DNA of 64,000 nt from Clostridia bacterium (lineage in GTDB: Bacteria > Bacillota > Clostridia > Oscillospirales > CAG-272): contig JAFQRL010000011.1 of NCBI GenBank assembly GCA_017410065.1, forward strand, positions 118,335 to 182,334, in the 5' to 3' direction. The translations under genes and the position numbers were made by a program. Below, piece after piece: positions 34,871 to 45,576 of the stretch (its first letter is position 1; each line of letters opens with the position of its first letter). The notes beneath the pieces are model-generated. The model was not told the DNA's origin, did no database searches, and worked only from the letters and a program-made list of their open reading frames with translations.

Positions 34871-36421
34871 ATGGACCAGATTTTAAATGCAATCAAGGGC
34901 TTCCTCGGAACAACCGGCATTGCCAATATGTTCTCTGAGGATGCATCCACACCTTGGTGGCAGTATCTGATTATGTATTGCATCATCGGCGCGCTCTTCT
35001 ATCTTGCGATCGTTAAGAAATTTGAGCCCCTTCTTCTGATGCCCATTGCATTCGGTATGCTGCTTGCCAACCTTCCCGGTGCAAACCTTATTCACCTGGA
35101 ATATTTCTTCGATGAACACTACTTTAATGTTGATGATTCTCAATTAACCGGTGTACTCCAATCTCAATTTGAGGCGTTTTTCTCATTTGTTGATGAAATC
35201 ACTCATAATGGTACTACATATTTAATCAACTTTGAAGATTACATAACATATAATGTAAATTCAATTCATATCGACGTAGACGGATTGGTACAGGCTTACG
35301 AAGCAACCGGCGCTTTTGAAAGCTCCGAAGCTATTATAAGCAGAATAACTACTCTGTTTGAAAACAACTTTGCTCATTTCGTACCTGCCGCAAAATTTGA
35401 TCTGGAAGAATTCTTTAAAGCTTATGAATCAAATAATAGTGTAGCATTCAATGATTTTGTTCACATCAAAATGTCCACTATGATCAAAGAGGTCATAAAC
35501 CACGGGGGGCTACTCGATATACTCTATCTTGGCGTTAAGCTCGGCGTCTATCCCTCGCTGATATTCCTCGGCGTCGGTGCTATGACCGACTTCTCTCCCC
35601 TTATCGCAAATCCCAAATCCCTTCTTATGGGTGCGGGCGCTCAGTTCGGCGTATTTGCCGCATTCTTCTTCGCCCTGTTCCTCGGCTTCACTCCTATGCA
35701 GGCAGGTGCTATCGGTATCATCGGCGGCGCGGACGGCCCCACGGCTATCCTCGTCACAAAGGAGCTTGCTCCCGAGCTTCTCGGAGCAATCGCGATCGCC
35801 GCATATTCTTATATGGCGCTAATTCCGATCATTCAGCCTCCATTTATGAAGCTTCTCACCACCGAGAAGGAAAGAAAGATCAAGATGACAAACCTTCGCC
35901 CTGTTTCAAGAATCGAGAAGGTTATCTTCCCCATTGTCGTAACGGCAATTGTATGTCTTATTATCCCCGATGCGGCTCCCCTTGTTGGTTTCCTTATGCT
36001 TGGTAACCTCTTTAACGTTTCGGGTGTAGCAGACAGACTTTCCAAGACAGCGCAGAACGAGCTCATCAACATCGTTACCATCTGCCTTGGTGTTTCCGTC
36101 GGTGCGACTGCCAACGCAGGCAACTTCCTTAAGCTTGAGACCCTCTACATAATCGGTCTTGGTCTTGCGGCATTCTGCATTTCTACCGTTGGCGGTCTTC
36201 TCACAGGTAAGCTTATGTGCAAGCTCACAGGCGGCAAGATCAACCCTCTTATCGGTTCTGCGGGAGTTTCCGCAGTTCCTATGGCGGCTAGAGTTGCGCA
36301 GGACGTTGGACGTAAATACGATCCCACAAACTTCCTTCTTATGCACGCTATGGGTCCCAACGTTGCAGGCGTTATCGGCTCTGCTGTTGCGGCGGGCGTA
36401 TTCCTCAGCTTCCTCGGCTAA
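34871..36421 (+). CDS. Na+-translocating decarboxylase beta subunit with a large insertion
   Basis: A 516-residue polytopic membrane protein of the OadB/GcdB/MmdB family, which decarboxylates carboxybiotin and exports Na+. Conserved parts are LIFLGVGAMTDFSPLIANP, IGIIGGADGPTAILVTKELAP, GNLFNVSGVADRLSKTAQNE and GVSAVPMAARVAQDVG. Family members usually have 360-435 residues. Here about 135 extra, acidic, non-hydrophobic residues (about 75-212; bases 35095-35507) sit between the second hydrophobic segment and the GLLDILYLGVKLG segment. The inserted DNA is visibly more AT-rich and has different codon use from its surroundings. Confidence 0.93.
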   Translation: MDQILNAIKGFLGTTGIANMFSEDASTPWWQYLIMYCIIGALFYLAIVKKFEPLLLMPIAFGMLLANLPGANLIHLEYFFDEHYFNVDDSQLTGVLQSQFEAFFSFVDEITHNGTTYLINFEDYITYNVNSIHIDVDGLVQAYEATGAFESSEAIISRITTLFENNFAHFVPAAKFDLEEFFKAYESNNSVAFNDFVHIKMSTMIKEVINHGGLLDILYLGVKLGVYPSLIFLGVGAMTDFSPLIANPKSLLMGAGAQFGVFAAFFFALFLGFTPMQAGAIGIIGGADGPTAILVTKELAPELLGAIAIAAYSYMALIPIIQPPFMKLLTTEKERKIKMTNLRPVSRIEKVIFPIVVTAIVCLIIPDAAPLVGFLMLGNLFNVSGVADRLSKTAQNELINIVTICLGVSVGATANAGNFLKLETLYIIGLGLAAFCISTVGGLLTGKLMCKLTGGKINPLIGSAGVSAVPMAARVAQDVGRKYDPTNFLLMHAMGPNVAGVIGSAVAAGVFLSFLG

Positions 36422-36452
36422 CCGAGAATCCAATCAGAAAGGATAAACACAA

Positions 36453-37853
36453 ATGTCAAAAGTTTTAATTACAGAAACCGTGTTGCGTGATGCGCATCAG
36501 TCGCTTGCGGCAACCCGTATGACTACCGAAGAGATGATCCCGATTCTCAAGGATATGGACAAGGTTGGCTATTATTCCCTTGAAGCTTGGGGCGGCGCTA
36601 CCTTCGATTCCTGCCTCAGATTCCTTCACGAGGATCCCTGGGCTCGTCTTCGTACTATAAGAGATAACGTTAAGAACACAAAGCTTCAGATGCTCTTCCG
36701 CGGTCAGAATATTCTTGGCTATCGCCACTATGCAGACGACGTAGTTGAGTATTTCGTTCAGAAGTCTATTGCAAACGGTATCGATATCATTCGTATCTTC
36801 GACGCACTTAACGATGCAAGAAACCTTGAAACGGCTATCAAGGCAACTATTAAGGAGGGCGGTCACGTTCAGGCTGCTATCTCTTACACCACCTCTCCCT
36901 TCCACACTAACGAGGGCTTTGCAAACTACGCAAAGCAGCTTGAGGAGATGGGTGCAAACTCTATTTGCATCAAGGATATGTCGGGACTTCTTAAGCCCTA
37001 CGAAGCATATCAGCTTGTAAAGGCTATCAAGTCCACCGTTTCCATCCCCGTGAACCTTCACTGCCACTACACCGCAGGTCTTGGCTCGATGACTCTCCTT
37101 AAGGCTATCGAGGCAGGTGTTGATATTGTTGACACGGCTATTTCGCCTCTTGCAATGGGTACATCTCACGCTCCCACAGAATCTATGGTAGCTACACTTC
37201 AGGGCACTCCCTACGACACAGGCCTTGATCTTGCAAAGCTCGACGTTGTTGCTAAGCACTTCACAAAGATCCGCGAGAATTACCTTGCATCGGGTCTTAT
37301 CGATCCCAAGGTTCTCAAGGTTGACGTTAACGCACTTCGTTATCAGGTTCCCGGCGGTATGCTCTCAAATCTTATCTCTCAGCTTAAGATGGCGGGCAAA
37401 TCCGATAAGCTTGATGAGGTTCTTGAGGAGGTTGCAAACGTTCGTGCCGATGCAGGCTTCCCTCCCCTCGTAACTCCCACCTCGCAGATCGTTGGTACCC
37501 AGGCTGTAAACAACGTTCTCTTCGCAAATGAAGGAAGATATGCAAGGGTTACTAAGGAATTCAAGGGTCTCGTTCGCGGTGAGTACGGCAAATGCCCCGC
37601 TCCCATCACTGATGACTTCAAGAAGAAGATCATAGGAGATGATGAGATCATAGATTACAGACCCGCAGATAAGATTGCTCCCGAGATCGATTCACTTCGC
37701 CAGAGAGTTGCTCCTTATAAGGAACAGGACGAGGATCTTCTTTCTCTCGCACTCTTCGAGCAGGTTGCTATCAAGTTCTTTGATTGGAGAAAGCAGCAAA
37801 AATACAATCTTGACTCCAACGCAGACGCAAAGAACGGCATTCATACAATCTAA
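36453..37853 (+). CDS. Oxaloacetate decarboxylase alpha / pyruvate carboxylase-B type carboxyltransferase
   Basis: A 466-residue TIM-barrel carboxyltransferase (DRE/HMGL family) with RDAHQSLAATRM, the carbamylated-Lys region SICIKDMSGLL and the metal pair in NLHCHYTAG. It converts oxaloacetate to pyruvate with transfer of CO2 to biotin, or the reverse. The C-terminal biotin domain of classic OadA is missing; the separate carrier gene of this operon supplies it. Together with the MmdA-like first gene the set resembles transcarboxylase 5S/12S/1.3S plus a sodium pump. Confidence 0.93.
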   Translation: MSKVLITETVLRDAHQSLAATRMTTEEMIPILKDMDKVGYYSLEAWGGATFDSCLRFLHEDPWARLRTIRDNVKNTKLQMLFRGQNILGYRHYADDVVEYFVQKSIANGIDIIRIFDALNDARNLETAIKATIKEGGHVQAAISYTTSPFHTNEGFANYAKQLEEMGANSICIKDMSGLLKPYEAYQLVKAIKSTVSIPVNLHCHYTAGLGSMTLLKAIEAGVDIVDTAISPLAMGTSHAPTESMVATLQGTPYDTGLDLAKLDVVAKHFTKIRENYLASGLIDPKVLKVDVNALRYQVPGGMLSNLISQLKMAGKSDKLDEVLEEVANVRADAGFPPLVTPTSQIVGTQAVNNVLFANEGRYARVTKEFKGLVRGEYGKCPAPITDDFKKKIIGDDEIIDYRPADKIAPEIDSLRQRVAPYKEQDEDLLSLALFEQVAIKFFDWRKQQKYNLDSNADAKNGIHTI

Positions 37854-37863
37854 TAAAACAAAA

Positions 37864-37909
37864 TGCTCCGAGCGAACTGTTTAATGCAGCTTGCTCGGAG
37901 CTTTTTTTC
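37864..37909 (+). terminator. Terminator of the decarboxylase operon
   Basis: GCTCCGAGC and GCTCGGAGC around a 19-base loop, followed by TTTTTTT. Confidence 0.9.
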
Positions 37910-37944
37910 TTAATAATATAATTAAAATGTAAATAATTATTATA

Positions 37945-37988
37945 AAAAATGCGCTACATACAGTCGAAAACCATCGTAGCGCATTTTA
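37945..37988 (-). terminator. Terminator after ftsH
   Basis: AAAATGCGCTAC and GTAGCGCATTTT flank a 19-base loop; T-rich on the minus strand (ATTTTTTATAA). Placed 25 bases beyond the ftsH stop. Confidence 0.8.
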
Positions 37989-38012
37989 GTTTGTATTAAA
38001 TTTCAGATAACA

Positions 38013-40154
38013 TTAATTATCTTCATCATCGGAATCATCGTTTTCGCCTGCGGTATGCTTTGAGAATATCTCTCTCAGCACCTCGTCGGTCAGGGGCTCG
38101 CCCTTCGCCATTTTCTCGGAAAGCTTTTCGCGGCGAATTCGTTCTTCCTCCTCATCGAGTGCATTTTTCTTCTGCGCGTTCTTATTTTCTTCTTCGCTTC
38201 TCTGCTTTCTCTGAGTTGCAATTTCCTCAATGGATTCCATAGTGGGATTATTCATCTCCATAGCCGCTCTGAACTGCTCGTCATCCATAGATTCATTCTT
38301 AAGAAGGAACTGCGCAACAAAGTGGAGCTTATCGATATGCTCGGAAAGAATAGCCTCGCAGCGAGAATAAGAATCACCGATGATCCTTCTTATCTCCTCG
38401 TCAATTGTTGCGGCTGTCTGCTCTGAGTAATCCTTGCCCGAAGAGAAGTCCCTGCCGAGAAATACCTCGTCTGCAGAATGCTCGGAGCCGTAAAGAACTG
38501 TGCCGAGCTTATCGCTCATACCGTAGCGAGTAACCATTTGCTTTGCAATTGAGGTAGCCTGGCGAATATCGCTTGATGCACCTGTTGAAATATCGTCAAG
38601 CACGATCTGCTCCGCGACTCTACCGCCAAGTGCCCTGACGATCATATCAAGCATTTCATTCTTGGACATACCCATTCTATCCTCGGTGGGAACGCTGACG
38701 GTAACACCGCCTGCCGATCCTGCGGGGATGATGGTGATATGCTTAACGGGATCTGCGTGCTCGCAATAGAACGCCGCGACCGCATGGCCTGCCTCGTGGT
38801 AAGCACAAAGCTTATTATCCTTTTCGGTTCTCATCTTGGTTTTCTTTTGAGGACCGAGAAGAAGCTTCATATAGGATTCTTCAATTTCCTCCATACCGAT
38901 AAGAGCCTTATTTTTCTTCGCAGCAAGAAGTGCCGCTTCATTCATAAGGTTAGCAAGCTCTGCACCTGTGTAACCGATAGTGGTCTGCGCGATCTTGTGG
39001 AGATCAACGCCCTCCTCAAGGGGCTTATTTCTGCAATGGACCTTAAGAATTTCTTCTCTGCCCTTCATATCGGGATAATTTACCGTTACCTGTCTATCGA
39101 AACGACCCGGACGAAGAAGCGCAGGATCAAGGATATCGGGGCGGTTGGTTGCCGCCATAACGATAACACCCGAGCTTGTGCCAAAGCCGTCCATCTCAAC
39201 TAGAAGCTGGTTTAAGGTCTGCTCTCTTTCGTCGTGACCACCACCAAGACCTGCGCCTCTGTGACGGCCTACTGCGTCTATCTCGTCGATGAAAATTATA
39301 CTTGCGGGTGTCTTTCTTGCGTTATCGAAAAGATCGCGCACTCTTGAAGCACCCACACCGACGTACATCTCAACAAAATCAGATCCCGAAATTGAGAAGA
39401 ACGGAACTCCCGCCTCTCCCGCAACCGCCTTTGCAAGCAAGGTCTTACCTGTGCCGGGAGGGCCAACAAGGAGCACACCTCTCGGGATCCTTGCACCAAG
39501 CTTAACGAACTTTGAAGGATCCTTAAGAAATTCAACTACCTCCTCAAGCTCCGCCTTTTCTTCATCGGCTCCCGCAACGTCGGAGAACTTAACCTGATTT
39601 TTCTCGTTTGCCGCAACCTTTGCCTTGGACTTGGAGAATGAATTCATTCTTCCGCCACCTGCATTTGCGCTGCGCATTACGATAACTATGAGCACGATCA
39701 CAATAAGCGCTGTGATTATATAAGGAAGGTACTGGAGATACCAGGGTGTTTCCTGCGGGGGCACTATATCATAATTCTTTAGTCTCGTGCCGTCGGTCTG
39801 AGATTTCTCCCGAGCGATCGAAAGAATTTCCTCAAGCTGTATCCCATAGCTGAGCTTATATGATTTTTCGGCAGTCATTTCCTTGCCGTCATCGTTAAGC
39901 TTAATTATGGGCTTATTGTTTGTATCAAGCTTAATACTTCCGTTTTCATCTCTTTCGGGTACAACGTGCTTTAAGCTTATCGTTCCGTCTTCATATTCGA
40001 AGGACGTTACAAGATCGTTATCAAGCAACTCAATTACGTCACTGTAAACGACCTTATCCTCTTCCCTTGAATTATTATTAAAAAGAGAAACGATGAGAAG
40101 AATAGCACCAACGACCAATATAAGAGATATAAGGCTCTTAAAATTGATTTTCAT
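38013..40154 (-). CDS. ftsH: ATP-dependent zinc metalloprotease FtsH
   Basis: A 713-residue membrane protease for quality control. Two membrane segments (about 5-25 and 145-165) flank an extracytoplasmic domain of about 110 residues; the AAA domain has Walker [36 protein letters not shown] and the second-region RPGRFDR; the zinc site is HEAGHAV. Tail is charged and disordered (Lys/Glu-rich, ending DSDDEDN). Order dnaB-tilS-ftsH on the minus strand. Confidence 0.97.
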   Translation of the reverse strand: MKINFKSLISLILVVGAILLIVSLFNNNSREEDKVVYSDVIELLDNDLVTSFEYEDGTISLKHVVPERDENGSIKLDTNNKPIIKLNDDGKEMTAEKSYKLSYGIQLEEILSIAREKSQTDGTRLKNYDIVPPQETPWYLQYLPYIITALIVIVLIVIVMRSANAGGGRMNSFSKSKAKVAANEKNQVKFSDVAGADEEKAELEEVVEFLKDPSKFVKLGARIPRGVLLVGPPGTGKTLLAKAVAGEAGVPFFSISGSDFVEMYVGVGASRVRDLFDNARKTPASIIFIDEIDAVGRHRGAGLGGGHDEREQTLNQLLVEMDGFGTSSGVIVMAATNRPDILDPALLRPGRFDRQVTVNYPDMKGREEILKVHCRNKPLEEGVDLHKIAQTTIGYTGAELANLMNEAALLAAKKNKALIGMEEIEESYMKLLLGPQKKTKMRTEKDNKLCAYHEAGHAVAAFYCEHADPVKHITIIPAGSAGGVTVSVPTEDRMGMSKNEMLDMIVRALGGRVAEQIVLDDISTGASSDIRQATSIAKQMVTRYGMSDKLGTVLYGSEHSADEVFLGRDFSSGKDYSEQTAATIDEEIRRIIGDSYSRCEAILSEHIDKLHFVAQFLLKNESMDDEQFRAAMEMNNPTMESIEEIATQRKQRSEEENKNAQKKNALDEEEERIRREKLSEKMAKGEPLTDEVLREIFSKHTAGENDDSDDEDN

Positions 40155-40217
40155 TAAGTATCTTCCATACCTTTCTTAATATAACACTGTTTATTTTGCC
40201 ACGCAATAAGGAAATTA

Positions 40218-41630
40218 TTATTTGAAATCTCTCCCTGTGATAAAGGAATCGTGCGGCTCATCCGTTTGCGAGCAAATGGCAATATAATGATCGTGGGGAT
40301 CCGAGGGAGAATCATCTCTTACGCCGAACCCCGGGACCCATACAACGCCCCTATCGTCACAAACGACGGGAATTCGGGTCCTTAAAGAAGGCGGGATCTT
40401 ACGATCGTTAAAAAGCTTTTTAAGCTTATGCGTTATTCCGCCGTAGTAGACTGTGTCACCGTCTCTTTTTGGGCGGACAACAAGCTCACCACTAATTATA
40501 GCAGAACGCAAATTAGCTTGTATTGATTTTTTGTAAACATTTAAAGAAGAATTATCAATAGAAGTGATTCTCTCGATAACAACGGAATTGATCTCGGGTA
40601 TATGAGTTATTTCTCCGTTTAAAGAGATAGAATACTCAATATCCGTAGAATTTCCTCTAACGACGCGGCATAATCCAAGCTCGCAAACGAACCTCATATC
40701 CCCGCCCAGAGAATAGCTGAAATTATCGGATGGAAGCAACGCCCTGATATCCTTGGCACAGGAGCTTGATATAGATCCGAGTCTTCCAACCATAAGAGCT
40801 AACACACGAATAAATACCGCATTATGAAGCTGACGAAGCGCAGATGCTGTCGGTTCGTTTTCCCGAAGAAATCTTTCCGCCTCTCCTGTGATAAAATCAT
40901 CGTCCGAGCGAAGGTTTTCGGATAATCTTCCTATCATAGCATCGGGGTCGGGCGAGAGCCTTTTAAGGCTTGGCAATATCTCAAGACGAACGTAATTTCT
41001 CCGGTATTCGGTTGATAAATTGGTGCTATCGGTAACGAATTTGACTTTAGCAAGCTCAAGCAGCTCAACTATCTCAGCCTTCGAAATACCGATCAACGGT
41101 CTGCAAATATTATCTCTCACAGGAGGGATGCCCGAAGCACCTCTCGTGCCGGCGCCGCGAAGCATATTTAATATAACGGTTTCGGCATTATCCGTGGAAT
41201 TATGCGCAACCGCAATAGAAGTAATATCCCGTCTGCCTTCAATTATCTCTTTGAATTTTGAGTATCTGATGTTCCTTGCACATTCCTCGATACCGCAATC
41301 GGTGGAAGCTGAAAGTTTCGGAACATCAATTTTGAACGACAAAAATTCAACGTCCATCTCCTTGCAAAGGCTACGCGAAAATTCCTCATCGGAATCGGCT
41401 TCATCGCCCCTGATCATATGATTTATATGAACGCAAAGGAGCTTATCCTTCCCGAGATACTCGCAAAGGAAATGCAAAAGAAACACAGAATCAGCGCCGC
41501 CCGACAAGCCAATAAGCACACCGCCCGAAAGAAGCTTATCCATTCCATATCTTGAAACGGACTCAACTATCCTATCATATACCGCCCGTCCGTTTTGAGA
41601 AACAAAGAGGGGGCTTTTAAAATCAGACAT
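40218..41630 (-). CDS. tilS: tRNA(Ile)-lysidine synthetase
   Basis: A 470-residue enzyme that turns C34 of the CAU anticodon tRNA-Ile into lysidine with ATP and lysine. The PP-loop is LIGLSGGADSVFLLHF (about 35-50); HINHMIRGDEADSDEEFS and RNYVRLEILP are family signatures; the C-terminal domain (GGITHKLKKLFNDRKIPP) is complete. The frame is open upstream, but the ATG at 41630 is the sensible start: it overlaps the dnaB stop by 8 bases, showing translational coupling. Confidence 0.95.
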   Translation of the reverse strand: MSDFKSPLFVSQNGRAVYDRIVESVSRYGMDKLLSGGVLIGLSGGADSVFLLHFLCEYLGKDKLLCVHINHMIRGDEADSDEEFSRSLCKEMDVEFLSFKIDVPKLSASTDCGIEECARNIRYSKFKEIIEGRRDITSIAVAHNSTDNAETVILNMLRGAGTRGASGIPPVRDNICRPLIGISKAEIVELLELAKVKFVTDSTNLSTEYRRNYVRLEILPSLKRLSPDPDAMIGRLSENLRSDDDFITGEAERFLRENEPTASALRQLHNAVFIRVLALMVGRLGSISSSCAKDIRALLPSDNFSYSLGGDMRFVCELGLCRVVRGNSTDIEYSISLNGEITHIPEINSVVIERITSIDNSSLNVYKKSIQANLRSAIISGELVVRPKRDGDTVYYGGITHKLKKLFNDRKIPPSLRTRIPVVCDDRGVVWVPGFGVRDDSPSDPHDHYIAICSQTDEPHDSFITGRDFK

Positions 41631-42993
41631 TTTCAAGATCTTCTTCCAGAGTTCTGAACTTTGTGAACTGACCGATCCAGCCCATCTTAATGTTACCGAC
41701 AGAGCCGTGGCGGTTCTTTGCAATAATGACCTCGGCGGTATTCGCGCTGTCAGCGCCGCCCTCGTCATCGCCGTGATTTCCGCTTATATCCTTATAATAT
41801 TCATCCCTGTAAAGGAAGAGCACGATATCCGCATCCTGCTCGATAGATCCCGAATCACGAAGATCGGCAAGCGTGGGTCGCTTACCTGCGCCGGGTCTTG
41901 ACTCCGTTCCACGGTTAAGCTGAGCGCAGCAAACGATGGGAATTCCAAAATCCTTCGCCATAATCTTAAGATTTCTTGAAATTTCGCCAACCTGCTGTGC
42001 ACGGTTATCGGTGTTTGCCGTGGTCTGCATAAGACCGATATAGTCTATAACGACGAGCCCGAGATTTTGAAGTCTGCGAAGCTTCGCCTTCATATCGGTG
42101 GTGGTAATAGCAGAGGTATCGTCAATATAAATATCACAGCCAGAAAGAGAGCTTGCTACCTCCGCAATGTTAGACCAATCCGCATCCTCGATCCTTCCAG
42201 TTCTCAGGCTATGAGAATCGACCATAGCCTCACTTGAAATAATACGTGTAACAAGCTGCTCCGCCGACATCTCAAGCGAGAATATAGCAACAGCCTTACC
42301 CGAGCTTTTTGCAACGTTGGTTGCAATATTCAAAGCAAAAGAGGTCTTACCCATACCCGGGCGGGCACCAACGATAACAAGGTCTCCCTTACCCATCTGC
42401 ACGAGCCTGTGGTCAACGCCCGAAAAGCCTGTTTTAACGCCGTCGACAGCGCCCTTGTTTTCCTGCTTCTGCTCAAGATCCTTATAAACAAGATGCAAAA
42501 CGTCCCTGATATGCCTGAATTCCTTGGAATCCGAATTGTGGGTCAGATCAAAGATCTTCTGCTCTGCGCTATCAAGAATATTTTTAACGTCATTCGACTC
42601 GTTATACGCGTCCTCCGAGATCTCCTCGCAAACTCCGATAAGCTTCCTTAAAAGAGACTTATCCTTAACGATCTTTGCATAATCCTTTACGTTAGCAACC
42701 GCGGGAACAGAATCGACCATAAGCGAAATATACTGAATTCCGCTTGCCTCGTCACGGTAGCCCTGCTCCACAAGGCCGTTTACAAGGGTGACGATATCAA
42801 TGGTTTTGCTCTGTCCGTACATTTTAAGCAGAGTGGAATAAATGTGCTTATGCTCCTCAACGTAAAAATCCTCGGGACCGATAAGACCGCTGACCTTATC
42901 GAAGCAATCGGGATTAACAATAATTGAGCCAAGCACGGCTTGCTCCGCATCAATTGCAACAGGAGCCTGCCTCACAAGATTATTCACTTCCAT
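41623..42993 (-). CDS. dnaB: Replicative DNA helicase DnaB
   Basis: A 456-residue hexameric fork helicase (called DnaC in Bacillus). The N-terminal DnaB domain begins APVAIDAEQAVLGSII; the RecA-like motor has Walker A GARPGMGKTSFALNIA (about 205-220), IFSLEMSAEQLVTRI and VVIDYIGLMQ, and the R-finger region LRDSGSIEQDADIV. Ribosome site GGAAGGA. Confidence 0.97.
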   Translation of the reverse strand: MEVNNLVRQAPVAIDAEQAVLGSIIVNPDCFDKVSGLIGPEDFYVEEHKHIYSTLLKMYGQSKTIDIVTLVNGLVEQGYRDEASGIQYISLMVDSVPAVANVKDYAKIVKDKSLLRKLIGVCEEISEDAYNESNDVKNILDSAEQKIFDLTHNSDSKEFRHIRDVLHLVYKDLEQKQENKGAVDGVKTGFSGVDHRLVQMGKGDLVIVGARPGMGKTSFALNIATNVAKSSGKAVAIFSLEMSAEQLVTRIISSEAMVDSHSLRTGRIEDADWSNIAEVASSLSGCDIYIDDTSAITTTDMKAKLRRLQNLGLVVIDYIGLMQTTANTDNRAQQVGEISRNLKIMAKDFGIPIVCCAQLNRGTESRPGAGKRPTLADLRDSGSIEQDADIVLFLYRDEYYKDISGNHGDDEGGADSANTAEVIIAKNRHGSVGNIKMGWIGQFTKFRTLEEDLENV

Positions 42994-43039
42994 TCAACTA
43001 TCCTTCCTATCTTTTGCGCCGAGCGCATAATTGGGGTGA

Positions 43040-43483
43040 TTAATCGTGAACGTTTACAATAAATTTAGCGGATATATCACCAAGGATCTTGATCTCAACA
43101 GAATATGAGCCGTAAGCCTTGATATTATCCTTCATCTGTATCTTGCGCTTATCAATATCGACGGAAAGAAGCTTTTTAAGCTCCTCGGCGATGTCCTTTG
43201 CGGTAACAGAGCCGTAAAGCCTGCCGTCCGCGCCGTGGCCCATAACGATATCAAGCTTAACGTCCTTGATCCTATCAGCAAGTGCCTGAGCCGCTTTTCT
43301 GTCCTCGCTTATTTTATACTGCTTAGCTTCCTCCTTGGACTTAAGCTCGCTTGTTGCCTTAGCATCCGCGGCAATAGCCTTCTTTTGAGGGAAAAGGAAA
43401 TTGCGGGCGTATCCGTCCGAGACCTCAACGATCTGATCCTTCTTTCCCTGTCCTTTAACGTCACAAAGTAATACAACCTTCAT
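43040..43483 (-). CDS. rplI: 50S ribosomal protein L9
   Basis: A 147-residue L9 of standard length starting [20 protein letters not shown] with the signature [13 protein letters not shown], a connecting helix rich in Lys/Glu and the C-terminal domain with [16 protein letters not shown]. It sits between gdpP and dnaB, as in Bacillus. Confidence 0.97.
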   Translation of the reverse strand: MKVVLLCDVKGQGKKDQIVEVSDGYARNFLFPQKKAIAADAKATSELKSKEEAKQYKISEDRKAAQALADRIKDVKLDIVMGHGADGRLYGSVTAKDIAEELKKLLSVDIDKRKIQMKDNIKAYGSYSVEIKILGDISAKFIVNVHD

Positions 43484-43522
43484 TTTTATATCTCCTGATG
43501 TAATTTTCTTGTTTGTGCACGA

Positions 43523-45520
43523 TCACGATGCAAAATACGAATCGATGCTCTCTTTAAGTGTATCAAGCACGCTGAAAATCGAATCCGAGCGCACCTGTGC
43601 TCCCGCAACGTCGAAATGACCGCCGCCGTGAAGCTTTTCAAGAATGAGCTGAACGTTTATCTCGCCCGACGATCTTCCGGAAATATGGATCTGATCACCT
43701 ATTCTGACAAGAGTAAACGCGGCGTCAACGCCCTTAAGCGTCAGCATCTTATCAGCCGCCTTTGAAGCGATTATACGGTAGGATTCATCCGTCTCACCGT
43801 CGCAGCTTGCAATAGCAATATTTCCCTTATACATCACGATAGAGGTATGGAATCTTGCTTCCTTTGAAAGATCCTCGGGTGACGTTTTAAAGAGATTATA
43901 TACGTCCGTTGGGTTTGCTCCCGCGCCGCGAAGATATTGAGCCGCGCCGAATGTACGGGTTCCTGTGTTTCTTGTAAACTGCTTCGTGTCAAGCAGAATA
44001 CCCGAAAGAAGAAGGTCTGCCTCCTCTTTGAGTATGTTTTGCGAGCTGACGGCAGATTCAAGCATCTCCGTTACCATCTCACAGGTTGAAGATGCGGAGG
44101 GCTCAACGTAGGAAATTCTGACCGTAGGTGCCATAGCGTCGACCTGTCTGTGATGGTCGATCACCGCAACGGTATTAGCCTTTGTTGCAATATCCGCAAA
44201 CTGTGCCCTGCCGAGCGAATTATGGTCAACAAGGATAACAAGCGTATCGGGGCCGATAAGATCAAGTCCCTCGGCGTAGTCAACGAATACCTGCGAGAAC
44301 ACCTGGGTCTTCTGCATCATTTCAACGCAGGGGGCTATATTTTTATCTCTCGGGTCAACGGCAATATTGACCTTAACGCCCGAAAGCATAGCAAGCCTGG
44401 CAACTCCGACCGCCGCGCCGATGGAATCAAAGTCTCCGTATCTATGACCCATAATAATAACGTTATCAGAACGGGACATAAGAGCGGAAAGCTTACTCAC
44501 AAAGGTCCTCGACCTTACGTTTGAGCGCTTATAAACCGATTTGGTTCTACCGCCATAATACTCAATAGAGTCCTCGGACTTGTAAACTGCCTGGTCTCCG
44601 CCTCTCTGAAGCGCAAGATCCATTGCATCTCTTGCATCAAGCTCGCGCTCCGAAAGAGAGGATCTGCTTCTTGAAACACCGATCGAAACGGTAACGGAAA
44701 TGCCGTCGCCGACTCTTGCATCCCTGATCCTATCAAGTATAGCAAATCTTTCCTCTATGCACTTATCAAGATACGAGGAATCGAAAAGCATAATATACTT
44801 ATCATTTTCATAGGACTTTATAATACCGTTCATAGACGCCGCCCAGCTTTTCAGAAGATCGTCTATATAAGAGACCGCGGATGCAAACTTATCGTGAACG
44901 TACTGAAGCACGTCTTCAACATTATCTATGGCAATATAAGCAACTGCAACACGCTCGTCGCGATATTTCTTTTCAAGAGCCGAAAGCTCCGTTTCATCGT
45001 TGAGAAGGCAAAGATACAAGCCGTCGCCCCTTTCGGAAAGTGTGAAGCCCTCAACGGAATAAGCCTTACCGTCAAGCTCGATCCTTATCTCCGCTTCTTT
45101 TTCCGAAAAATCGGCACCGAGAATTTCATCTATCTCTCCGCCGATACGGTTATCAACGCCGCCAAGCACCTCTCTTGCCGAATCGTTGTACCAAAGTATC
45201 TTACCGTGACGGTTAAATACCAAAACGGGAGTTTGCGATCCCTTAAAGACAGCACTGCCCGATTCTTCAAGAAATCTGTGAACGTTAACGTCGGGCGCAG
45301 ATTTTTCAGTACGTCTTCTTCTCAAGCTGATAAGTGTGATCTCAATAAGATAAGCGGCAACGCCGATAACGGACACGAGAGCCGCACTCACCGTAAAGAA
45401 TTCACAGATTATAGCAACGATAGCAATATTAAGGCAACCCAACGCGGAATACAAAACCAGATCAAACCTGGATACGTGGGAAGAATTCATCTCCGCACTA
45501 AAATCTCTTTCTTCATTCAT
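43523..45520 (-). CDS. gdpP: Cyclic-di-AMP phosphodiesterase GdpP
   Basis: A 665-residue membrane protein. Two N-terminal membrane helices (about 22-65), a PAS domain (about 95-165), a degenerate GGDEF domain (about 175-305) and a DHH-DHHA1 phosphodiesterase (about 345-665) with IMGHRYGDFDSIGAA, LVDHNSLGRAQF, VIDHHRQ and the C-terminal GGGHFDVAGAQ. It degrades c-di-AMP and so affects cell-wall and potassium balance. The order yybS-gdpP-rplI-dnaB is conserved in Firmicutes. Confidence 0.96.
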   Translation of the reverse strand: MNEERDFSAEMNSSHVSRFDLVLYSALGCLNIAIVAIICEFFTVSAALVSVIGVAAYLIEITLISLRRRRTEKSAPDVNVHRFLEESGSAVFKGSQTPVLVFNRHGKILWYNDSAREVLGGVDNRIGGEIDEILGADFSEKEAEIRIELDGKAYSVEGFTLSERGDGLYLCLLNDETELSALEKKYRDERVAVAYIAIDNVEDVLQYVHDKFASAVSYIDDLLKSWAASMNGIIKSYENDKYIMLFDSSYLDKCIEERFAILDRIRDARVGDGISVTVSIGVSRSRSSLSERELDARDAMDLALQRGGDQAVYKSEDSIEYYGGRTKSVYKRSNVRSRTFVSKLSALMSRSDNVIIMGHRYGDFDSIGAAVGVARLAMLSGVKVNIAVDPRDKNIAPCVEMMQKTQVFSQVFVDYAEGLDLIGPDTLVILVDHNSLGRAQFADIATKANTVAVIDHHRQVDAMAPTVRISYVEPSASSTCEMVTEMLESAVSSQNILKEEADLLLSGILLDTKQFTRNTGTRTFGAAQYLRGAGANPTDVYNLFKTSPEDLSKEARFHTSIVMYKGNIAIASCDGETDESYRIIASKAADKMLTLKGVDAAFTLVRIGDQIHISGRSSGEINVQLILEKLHGGGHFDVAGAQVRSDSIFSVLDTLKESIDSYFAS

Positions 45521-45576
45521 CGGATCTACCTCCTTTTGAATTTCTAATTAGTAATGACCGTTGAAGCAAAAGGGAT

